A stretch of DNA of 30,461 nucleotides from an uncultured Blautia sp. (GTDB lineage: Bacteria; Bacillota; Clostridia; Lachnospirales; Lachnospiraceae), in contig URXG01000023.1 in the NCBI GenBank assembly GCA_900551715.1, forward strand, positions 1 through 30,461, in the 5' to 3' direction. Position 1 is the stretch's first letter, and every line of letters starts with the position of its first letter. The notes below the pieces were generated by a model that saw nothing but the letters and a program-made list of their open reading frames with translations, ran no database searches and had not been told where the DNA came from. Position numbers and translations under genes: made by a program. Below are positions 24,159 to 30,461 of the stretch, piece by piece.

Positions 24159-25262
24159 TCAAACAACCTTAGAGAATACTCTGTTCAAAATCCCTGCTGA
24201 CGGTTTTTCTATAAGATGACAGGTCAGTATCCCAATACCCGCAGCCATCAGAATCGACAATACCAATGACAGTATCACATGCTGATGGACAAATCCTGTA
24301 TTCTGCCACCAGGTCCTCTCCATTACTGCGAAAGAAACTTCCTGCATTACATAAATGGAATAGGCGTATTTGCCACCTGCCGCCATCCAGGGGTGATCGG
24401 TTATTCTGGAAATAATCCCTTTTCCTGTAAGCATACATACGAAAAATACCCAAAAAAGAACCACAACAATAAACTGATTCTCATATGCATACTTATGAAA
24501 AAAGAAATTAATCACCAGCATGGTCCCGCTGACCACTTCCAGAAAAGATATCACCAGAAATACCAGCAACGAATTTCCTTTATTTTCTCTGTGGGCATTC
24601 TGCCATTTCATAGTAACATATTCCCAGAATTCTCCTGTAAGATAGCCCAGACCGATTCCTGCTACAGCCCTTGCAATTCCCATATTAAATACTCCATAGA
24701 GCATTTTTCTGCCAAATTCTCCATCTGTAGCATTAATATTCAGCTCATAGGCGAAATACACAAGAAGGCAGATCACCAGTCTCCTTCTGGCAGGATCTCT
24801 CACAGCTTTGTAAAGCATAAAATAAAAAATCTCTACAAAGAAAAATGCTGACACATACCAGTTCAGTCCCTGCCAGTCTGTAGCAAGACCACTGGACTGG
24901 AGAAACAGAAGATTCAGAAAAGAAGCATAGAGATCTTTTCCAAAAAAGACTGCCATGAGAATAACGGAACATGCCAGTGATGCCCACAACCTGCTGATCT
25001 TCCGGCAGACAAACTCTCCCGTAGACTGTCCCGGATGTTTCCGGATACTCTGATACAGAAAATATCCTGACATAAGGAAAAAACACTCTACGATATATTT
25101 GGCATAACGTGCCTGATCTGCCAGGTGCTGGTAAAGCGCACTGTCCTCTGTATAGGGCATGATAAAAGAATGGAGCAGATGAAAATATATAATGCAAAGT
25201 GCAAAGACAAAACGGATAAATTCTATATTATATAATTTTCTGTAGGATGGATTCTGATTCAT
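24159..25262 (-). CDS. Acyltransferase 3 family membrane protein
   Basis: Integral membrane protein of 367 aa with about ten helices, of the acyltransferase-3 (OafA-like) family that moves acyl groups, often acetyl, onto exported glycans. The N-terminal signature is clear: YNIEFIRFVFALCIIYFH, then CFFLMSGYFLYQS. WYVSAFFFVEIFYF and KYAYSIYVMQE occur further on. It is transcribed from an extended -10 promoter and lies 83 bases upstream of glf, so the two may form one unit. The nature of the acceptor is inferred from the neighbours only. Confidence 0.88.
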   Translation of the reverse strand: MNQNPSYRKLYNIEFIRFVFALCIIYFHLLHSFIMPYTEDSALYQHLADQARYAKYIVECFFLMSGYFLYQSIRKHPGQSTGEFVCRKISRLWASLACSVILMAVFFGKDLYASFLNLLFLQSSGLATDWQGLNWYVSAFFFVEIFYFMLYKAVRDPARRRLVICLLVYFAYELNINATDGEFGRKMLYGVFNMGIARAVAGIGLGYLTGEFWEYVTMKWQNAHRENKGNSLLVFLVISFLEVVSGTMLVINFFFHKYAYENQFIVVVLFWVFFVCMLTGKGIISRITDHPWMAAGGKYAYSIYVMQEVSFAVMERTWWQNTGFVHQHVILSLVLSILMAAGIGILTCHLIEKPSAGILNRVFSKVV

Positions 25263-25293
25263 ATTTTAACCTGTCTTTTGTTAATATCAATTT

Positions 25294-25302
25294 ATTATAC
25301 CA
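25294..25302 (-). promoter_or_regulatory. Extended -10 promoter of the acyltransferase gene
   Basis: On the minus strand TGGTATAAT (25294-25302) is a perfect -10 box with the TGn extension. No good -35 box is found at the usual spacing, which the extension may compensate for. Confidence 0.55.
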
Positions 25303-25342
25303 CATTGTTCCAGTATATCACACTGTTTAAGGATTTTGTAAT

Positions 25343-25382
25343 AAAAAAAGAAAAGCACCTTTCCTTTTATGAAAAGTGCTTT
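25343..25382 (-). terminator. Rho-independent terminator after the GGGtGRT gene
   Basis: A stem of 7 base pairs, one mismatch and 3 more pairs (25352-25362 with 25372-25382) is followed, reading leftwards, by a long U-rich tract. It ends the two-gene transcript to its right. Confidence 0.8.
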
Positions 25383-25417
25383 GTCTTTTGTTTGAATCCG
25401 ATTATTTCGCCAAGTAA

Positions 25418-26428
25418 TTAGAACTTGCCAGCGTCAGCAGCTTCCTGTACGGAAACAGCTACTGCTACGGTCATACCTACCATCGGGTTGTTACCAGCAC
25501 CGATGAGACCCATCATTTCAACATGAGCCGGTACAGAAGAAGAACCTGCAAACTGAGCATCAGAATGCATACGTCCAAGTGTATCTGTCATACCATAGGA
25601 AGCAGGACCTGCAGCCATGTTGTCTGGGTGAAGTGTACGTCCTGTACCACCACCGGAAGCAACGGAGAAGTATTTCTTTCCTTTTTCGTTGCATTCTTTC
25701 TTATATGTACCTGCAACCGGATGCTGGAAACGTGTCGGGTTAGTAGAGTTACCTGTGATAGAAACGTCAACGCCTTCTTTCCACATGATAGCAACACCTT
25801 CCGGAACACTGTTTGCTCCGTAACAGTTAACTTTTGCACGAAGTCCTTCGGAGTAAGATTTACGGAATACTTCTTTTACTTCGTTTTTGTATGGATCATA
25901 TTCTGTTTCAACATAAGTAAATCCATTGATACGAGAGATGATCTGTGCAGCATCTTTTCCAAGACCGTTCAGGATAACACGAAGTGGTTTCTGACGAACT
26001 TTATTTGCTTTTTCTGCGATACCAATAGCACCTTCAGCAGCTGCAAAAGACTCATGTCCAGCAAGGAAACAGAAGCAATCTGTCTCTTCTTCCAGAAGCA
26101 TTTTTCCAAGGTTACCATGTCCAAGACCTACTTTACGTGTATCAGCAACAGATCCTGGAATACAGAAAGCCTGAAGTCCTTCACCGATAGCCGCTGCTGC
26201 ATCTGCCGCTCTTCTGCATCCTTTTTTGATTGCAATGGCAGCACCTACAGTGTAAGCCCAGCATGCATTTTCGAAACAGATTGGCTGAATGCCTTTAATC
26301 TGATCGTATACATTAAGACCTGCATCTTTGGTGATTTTCTCTGCTTCTTCAATAGAAGCAATTCCATAACTATTTAAAACAGAATTGATTTTGTCAATTC
26401 GTCTTTCATATGATTCAAATAAAGCCAT
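25418..26428 (-). CDS. GGGtGRT protein (conserved, function unknown)
   Basis: Conserved 336 aa protein of the family named after its GGGTGRT motif, here at residues 259-265 and followed by LHPDNMAAGPASYGM. Other conserved-looking parts are GHGNLGKM (103-110), FLAGHESFAAAEGA (121-134), a glycine/asparagine-rich TGNSTNPTRFQHP and a C-terminal GAGNNPMVGMT. Cysteines at 51, 56, 71, 89, 118, 120 and 202 are numerous for a cytoplasmic protein. It starts 24 bases after the NifU-like gene and shares its transcript. The pairing with a cluster scaffold suggests a role with iron-sulfur clusters or redox chemistry, but I know of no established biochemical function. Confidence 0.9.
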   Translation of the reverse strand: MALFESYERRIDKINSVLNSYGIASIEEAEKITKDAGLNVYDQIKGIQPICFENACWAYTVGAAIAIKKGCRRAADAAAAIGEGLQAFCIPGSVADTRKVGLGHGNLGKMLLEEETDCFCFLAGHESFAAAEGAIGIAEKANKVRQKPLRVILNGLGKDAAQIISRINGFTYVETEYDPYKNEVKEVFRKSYSEGLRAKVNCYGANSVPEGVAIMWKEGVDVSITGNSTNPTRFQHPVAGTYKKECNEKGKKYFSVASGGGTGRTLHPDNMAAGPASYGMTDTLGRMHSDAQFAGSSSVPAHVEMMGLIGAGNNPMVGMTVAVAVSVQEAADAGKF

Positions 26429-26452
26429 TTACTTATCCTCCTGAAATTATAA

Positions 26453-27145
26453 TCACTCTTTACGTGGGTCAATGATCTTAACAGCATCAGCAACACGGCC
26501 ATACTGACCTTTTGCTTTTTCCCATGCTGTATTTGGGTCATCACCCTTCTTGATAAAGTCAGTCATTTTGCCAAGGCTTACAAACTGATAACCAATGATT
26601 TCATCATTTTCGTCAAGAGCAATACCTGTAACATAACCTTCTGCCATTTCAAGGTAACGAGGTCCTTTTTTCAGAGTTCCGTACATAGTACCTACCTGAG
26701 AACGAAGTCCTTTACCAAGGTCTTCCAGTCCTGCACCAACTGCAAGTCCATCTTCAGAAAAAGCAGACTGAGAACGTCCGTAAACGATCTGAAGGAAGAG
26801 TTCTCTCATTGCTGTATTAATAGCATCACAAACAAGGTCTGTATTCAGAGCTTCCATAACAGTCAGTCCCGGAAGAATTTCTGCTGCCATAGCTGCGGAA
26901 TGTGTCATACCTGAGCATCCGATAGTCTCAACAAGAGCCTCCTGGATGATACCCTCTTTTACGTTCAGAGACAGTTTACAGGCACCCTGCTGTGGAGCAC
27001 ACCAGCCTACACCATGTGTAAAACCGGAAATGTCCTTCACTTCCTTTGCCTGTACCCATTTTGCTTCTTCCGGAATCGGAGCTGCGCCATGGTGAACTCC
27101 CTGTGCAACTGGGCACATTTCTTCTACTTCGCGTGAATAAATCAT
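26453..27145 (-). CDS. NifU-like iron-sulfur cluster scaffold protein
   Basis: A 230 aa protein related to the NifU/IscU N-terminal scaffold domain. Cysteines at residues 11, 49, 56, 77 and 106 include the IGCSGMTHS segment, which matches the scaffold's conserved cysteine region. The order differs from ordinary IscU, with an added N-terminal part and a C-terminal extension of about 90 residues. It is the first gene of the pair with the GGGtGRT gene, and I recall the two being adjacent in other anaerobic Firmicutes. No cysteine desulfurase gene is in the window, so it may be a specialised scaffold rather than part of the main assembly system. Confidence 0.85.
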   Translation of the reverse strand: MIYSREVEEMCPVAQGVHHGAAPIPEEAKWVQAKEVKDISGFTHGVGWCAPQQGACKLSLNVKEGIIQEALVETIGCSGMTHSAAMAAEILPGLTVMEALNTDLVCDAINTAMRELFLQIVYGRSQSAFSEDGLAVGAGLEDLGKGLRSQVGTMYGTLKKGPRYLEMAEGYVTGIALDENDEIIGYQFVSLGKMTDFIKKGDDPNTAWEKAKGQYGRVADAVKIIDPRKE

Positions 27146-27180
27146 GTTAAAACTCCTTTCAAGTATAGATTTACTTTGAC

Positions 27181-27204
27181 GTTGTTAAAATATTACCTAA
27201 CAAC
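27181..27204. repeat. Inverted repeat upstream of the NifU-like gene
   Basis: GTTGTTA (27181-27187) and TAACAAC (27198-27204) form a perfect 7-base inverted repeat with 10 bases between, 36 bases upstream of the NifU-like start. It could be an operator for the two-gene unit. I found no convincing -35/-10 pair. Confidence 0.4.
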
Positions 27205-27325
27205 CTGATTGTATTCTCTCATAAAACATCATATTAGTCCAGTAAAACTTTGTAAAAAAAACAGCGCAATTTTTCTGGTAATATGTTAATATAAGACAAA
27301 TAGTATAAAAAATAAGGAGAGAACT

Positions 27326-28069
27326 ATGCCAGAGAAACTTCCTGCCTCATTTTTTCCACCAAAATTCCAGATTTTAAGCGGCAGTACCCTTAAGATGATC
27401 GCCATTATCACCATGCTTATCGACCATACTGCTGCTGTCCTTCTGAAGCTTTATCCGCCGGCACTTCGGCCATTATATTACATAAACGAAAATCCAGTTA
27501 CTTTTTACCGGATCTGCCGGGATATCGGACGATGTGCCTTTCCTATTTTCTGTTTTCTTCTGGTGGAAGGCTTTCTCCACACCCATGACCGAAGAAAATA
27601 TGGCAGAAATCTTCTGCTTTTTGCACTGATCTCCGAACTTCCATGGAACTTTATGTTTGCCAATACCTGGCATTTTGAAAGACAGAATGTTTTTTTCACT
27701 TTATTCCTGGGATATCTGGGTTTCTGTGCCATTGAGTATTTCTGGGAATGCAGATGGAAACAGATGCTCTGCCTTCTTTCCCTTCTGGGAATTTCCATCC
27801 TTTTGAATGCGGATTATGGATGGAGAGGGTTTGTGTTTCTTCTGATCATGTATCTTCTCCGCAATGAAAAAGCTTCCCAGGCAATTGTGGGAAGCTGTTG
27901 GCTTTTTTATGAGTGGAAAGCATGTTTTGCTTTTATTTCTATCAATATGTACAACGGAAAACGAGGCTTCATCAGAGGAAAAGCCGCCAAATATTTCTTT
28001 TATCTGTTTTATCCGCTGCACATTACCATTCTGGTGATTATCCGAAATCTGTTTTTTAGTTTTTCCTGA
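27326..28069 (+). CDS. TraX family membrane protein
   Basis: Membrane protein of 247 aa with about seven helices, of the TraX family; the plasmid-borne namesake acetylates F-pilin, but chromosomal members are widespread and mostly uncharacterised. The signature LKMIAIITMLIDHTA lies near residue 22, and conserved RICRDIGRCAFPIFCFLLVEG and ISELPWNFMF segments follow. AAGGAGAG precedes the ATG. It is not evidence for conjugation here because no transfer genes lie near it. Its last 14 bases overlap the end of the opposing gene. Confidence 0.85.
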   Translation: MPEKLPASFFPPKFQILSGSTLKMIAIITMLIDHTAAVLLKLYPPALRPLYYINENPVTFYRICRDIGRCAFPIFCFLLVEGFLHTHDRRKYGRNLLLFALISELPWNFMFANTWHFERQNVFFTLFLGYLGFCAIEYFWECRWKQMLCLLSLLGISILLNADYGWRGFVFLLIMYLLRNEKASQAIVGSCWLFYEWKACFAFISINMYNGKRGFIRGKAAKYFFYLFYPLHITILVIIRNLFFSFS

Positions 28070-28724
28070 TGATCTCAGCTGCGTTTTTGTAGATACTGTC
28101 TGCTGGAACGCAGCCTCTTACCGGCGAAAGAGGATAAATATTGGTGTTTCTGCCGATAACGGTTCCCGGATTCAGAACAGATCCACATCCTACTTCTACA
28201 TGGTCTCCCAGCATAGCTCCGAATTTCTTGATTCCTGTCTCTATCTTTTCGTCGCCATCTTTGACTACAACCAGTTTCTTGTCAGATTTTACATTGGAGC
28301 AAATAGACCCTGCACCCATATGTGACTTAAATCCCAGCACAGAATCCCCTACGTAATTATAATGCGGCACCTGAACTCTGTTAAATAAAACTGCATTCTT
28401 AAGTTCTGTAGAGTTGCCTACGACTGCACCTTCTCCTATAATGGCATTGCCTCTGATAAATGCACAGTGACGTACTTCCGCATCCTTACCGATAATCGCC
28501 GGACCGGTAATACTGGCTGTAGGAGCTATTTTGGCTGTTCTGGCAATCCAGATATTGCCGTCTTTGCATTCGTATTCAAAAGGATTCAGGGCAGGACCAA
28601 GTTTCAGGATAAAGTCCCCGATCTCCGGAAGAACTTCCCATGGGTAAGTCTTACCTTCAAATAAGTCTGCTGCTATGGTCTCATTGAGATCAAGAAGATT
28701 GGATATTGTAAATTCATTCATCAT
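28056..28724 (-). CDS. Left-handed beta-helix nucleotidyltransferase/acyltransferase-like protein
   Basis: A 222 aa protein with hexapeptide repeats of the left-handed beta-helix (for example IAPTASITGPAIIGKDAEV, HCAFIRGNAIIGEGAVVG and NPGTVIGRNTNIYP), resembling the C-terminal half of GlmU-type UDP-sugar pyrophosphorylases. The nucleotidyltransferase catalytic domain is absent, so it may be an acyltransferase-like or stand-alone sugar-binding protein. The start is the ATG at 28724 (or 28721). AGGAGG inside the end of the topoisomerase gene serves as ribosome site with about eleven bases of spacing, implying coupling. An apparent extension to 28907 only overlaps the topoisomerase gene. Confidence 0.85.
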   Translation of the reverse strand: MMNEFTISNLLDLNETIAADLFEGKTYPWEVLPEIGDFILKLGPALNPFEYECKDGNIWIARTAKIAPTASITGPAIIGKDAEVRHCAFIRGNAIIGEGAVVGNSTELKNAVLFNRVQVPHYNYVGDSVLGFKSHMGAGSICSNVKSDKKLVVVKDGDEKIETGIKKFGAMLGDHVEVGCGSVLNPGTVIGRNTNIYPLSPVRGCVPADSIYKNAAEIIRKN

Positions 28725-30461
28725 TTCTGGATTTTCCTCCTCGTCTGGAAGCAGTTGGTTTCTTTTTATAATGTATTGCCGCAGCATCAAAAAACTGCCG
28801 CAGTGCATACTGATAATTACTCTGCTCCACCTGTTCTGTACGGACACGCACAAAATGTTCCAGTTTATCCATATACTCCTGCGAAGTGATGGTGCCCTCT
28901 GCCACATAGGTAAGACCCTTTTCCCAGCTGGCTGTCAGTTCCGGATTAAGCAGTGACCGGATGGAACAGTTTACCACATCAAAGATCATTTCCCCAAGAA
29001 GTGTAGGAGTGATCACCTGTGTTTTCTTATTAAGGGAAAGGTACTTAATAGAAAAAAGTTTCTTAAGGATCTCTGCCCTGGTAGCACTGGTACCGATACC
29101 GCTTCCCTTGATCTGTGCACGAAGTTCCTCATCCTCGATCAGCTGCCCTGCATTTTCCATAGCAAGGATCATGGAGCCTGAATTATACCGTTTCGGCGGT
29201 GATGTCTCTCCTTCTTTGATGTTTAACGCATCCACTGACAGTATATCATTCTTTTTCAGCTTCTGCAATGCTGCAAGGAGCTGACTGTCGCAGGCCACTT
29301 CTCCCTCTTCACTCTGCTCTTGGTTCTTCTCTGAGACAGATGATTTCCTTGCAAAAGAATTGGTGGCATACTTCAGATATCCCTCTTCCATCAGCACACG
29401 AAAAGATGAGAAAAACTTTTCTTTATCTATATCTGTCACAAGAGATACCTTCTGATAAACTGCAGGAGGACAGAAAATACATAAGAAACGTCTTACAATG
29501 GTCTCATATACTCTCTGTGAAGTCTGTGAAAGACTGCGGAGTGCATTCAGTCCCTGTCCTGTAGGAATAATGGCATAATGATCTGTGATCTGTTTGTCAT
29601 TGACATACCTTGTTCTGGCAATATTCTTATAAGTACCCATCTGAAGAATCTCTTCTGCCGCTGTACTAATGGCATCATAATTCCTGAGTCCTGAAATGTT
29701 CTTATAAATCTCTTTGGATACTGCAGTAGAAAGAACCCTGGCATCCGTTCTGGGATAAGTAACCAGCTTTTTTTCGTATAATTCCTGAGTAATACGAAGG
29801 GTCTCATCCGGGCTGATCTTAAACAGTTTGGAACACACGTTCTGAAGTTCTGCCAGGTTAAAAAGAAGAGGAGCGTTTTTATTTTCCTTTTTGCGTTCTA
29901 TCTTTTCTACCACGCAGGTCAGTGGCTCTGTATTCTTCAGTGTGCAGATCAGTTCTTCTGCATGTTTCTTTTCTTTAAAACCATTTTCTTTATAAAGATA
30001 AGGAGACTGAAAATACTGGCTGCCTTCTACTGCACGCCATTCTCCTTCAAACTTCTCACCTTCCAGCTCAATTGTAGAAATCACTCTGTAAAAAGGTGTT
30101 TTTACAAAGGAACGGATTTCTCGTTCCCTGCGTACAACCATTCCAAGGACACAGGTCATGACACGCCCTACTGCAATAGCCTGATACTTTGTCTTAAGAT
30201 AACCGGAAACACTGTTTCCATAGCGAAGAGTCAGTACCCTGGAAAAATTGATTCCCATCAGATAATCTTCTTTGGCACGAAGATAAGCAGAAGCAGAAAG
30301 ATTATCATAGGCGGAAATATCCTTTGCTTCCCGGATTCCACGCAAAATCTCCTCTTCTGTCTGAGAATCGATCCAGACACGTTTCTGATTCTTGTCCTTT
30401 ACACCTGCCATCTGTGCCACCAGACGGTAGATATATTCTCCCTCACGCCCGGAGTCGGTAC
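28714..30461 (-). CDS. topB: Type IA DNA topoisomerase (TopB-like), 5' end outside the window
   Basis: Relaxes or decatenates DNA through a single-strand break. The visible 582 or so codons start inside the Toprim domain (TDSGREGEYIYRLV, a variant of the usual DAGREGE motif) and include the active-site tyrosine in LVTYPRTDARVLS, the DHYAIIPTG segment and the GIGTSATRAEI signature. The C-terminus lacks zinc ribbons and ends in a basic tail. The frame is open to the window edge, so the N-terminal part is missing. Its last bases overlap the start of the beta-helix gene by 11 bases. TopB and related mobile-element topoisomerases are hard to tell apart from this part, but the neighbours look chromosomal. 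Confidence 0.9.
   Translation of the reverse strand, partial: TDSGREGEYIYRLVAQMAGVKDKNQKRVWIDSQTEEEILRGIREAKDISAYDNLSASAYLRAKEDYLMGINFSRVLTLRYGNSVSGYLKTKYQAIAVGRVMTCVLGMVVRREREIRSFVKTPFYRVISTIELEGEKFEGEWRAVEGSQYFQSPYLYKENGFKEKKHAEELICTLKNTEPLTCVVEKIERKKENKNAPLLFNLAELQNVCSKLFKISPDETLRITQELYEKKLVTYPRTDARVLSTAVSKEIYKNISGLRNYDAISTAAEEILQMGTYKNIARTRYVNDKQITDHYAIIPTGQGLNALRSLSQTSQRVYETIVRRFLCIFCPPAVYQKVSLVTDIDKEKFFSSFRVLMEEGYLKYATNSFARKSSVSEKNQEQSEEGEVACDSQLLAALQKLKKNDILSVDALNIKEGETSPPKRYNSGSMILAMENAGQLIEDEELRAQIKGSGIGTSATRAEILKKLFSIKYLSLNKKTQVITPTLLGEMIFDVVNCSIRSLLNPELTASWEKGLTYVAEGTITSQEYMDKLEHFVRVRTEQVEQSNYQYALRQFFDAAAIHYKKKPTASRRGGKSRNDE

Noticed and set aside
23221..24219. Long open frame on the plus strand opposite glf
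   Set aside because: It mirrors a clearly recognisable glf gene, has no ribosome site, and its composition fits an antisense shadow.
25523..26377. Long open frame opposite the GGGtGRT gene
   Set aside because: It is cysteine/serine-rich without motifs and lies antisense to a well-supported gene.
27326..28069. TraX-like gene as evidence for a conjugative element at the right end
   Set aside because: TraX-family proteins are common on chromosomes, and no relaxase, coupling protein or mating-pair gene is nearby.

Overview
The window reads as a chromosomal segment of a spore-forming, low-to-moderate GC Firmicute, most likely family Lachnospiraceae (Blautia or a close relative). This rests on recognised protein families (a GGGtGRT protein beside a NifU-like scaffold, a PdaA-type deacetylase, an Rpn nuclease, a SpoIID-like spore protein) and on strong AGGAGG ribosome sites. 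It is not based on any database search.

Positions 1 to about 4970 form an accessory region, visibly richer in A and T than the rest. From left to right it holds a helicase cut short at its C-terminus, a primase-like gene whose frame is separated from the helicase by one base in an A8 run, a nested inverted repeat, a small excisionase-like protein, a serine recombinase with inverted repeats at its promoter, and an Rpn-family nuclease. It abuts a SpoIID-like gene that stops abruptly in mid-domain, so about 4970-4990 looks like the junction between a decayed mobile element and the chromosome. The element's other end lies outside the window.

Positions 5750 to 13113 carry a core operon read leftwards: lipoprotein, pyrH, frr, uppS, cdsA, dxr, rseP and a phosphodiester glycosidase. 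It links UMP and ribosome recycling functions to undecaprenyl, CDP-diacylglycerol and isoprenoid synthesis and to membrane proteolysis. A near-consensus promoter sits ahead of the lipoprotein. Next come smpB, rnr and secG (13236-16057) and then eno (18272-19600), the familiar eno-secG-rnr-smpB neighbourhood, here interrupted by an oppositely oriented polytopic membrane protein of glycosyltransferase type.

Between eno and a PdaA-like deacetylase lies about 500 bases without a convincing protein gene. It holds a consensus promoter, four degenerate copies of a ribosome-site-like repeat and a strong terminator, which together look like an undescribed small RNA of about 270 nt. This is the most interesting object in the window.

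Positions 20965 to 25262 hold surface-polysaccharide genes: a TagD-like cytidylyltransferase, a secreted SGNH hydrolase, UDP-galactopyranose mutase and an acyltransferase-3 membrane protein. A short AT-rich motif recurs upstream of two of these units. Positions 25418 to 27145 hold the GGGtGRT/NifU-like pair, whose joint role is unknown to me. The right end has a TraX-family membrane protein, a left-handed beta-helix nucleotidyltransferase-like protein and a type IA topoisomerase (topB-like) running off the edge. I saw no rRNA, tRNA or CRISPR array.
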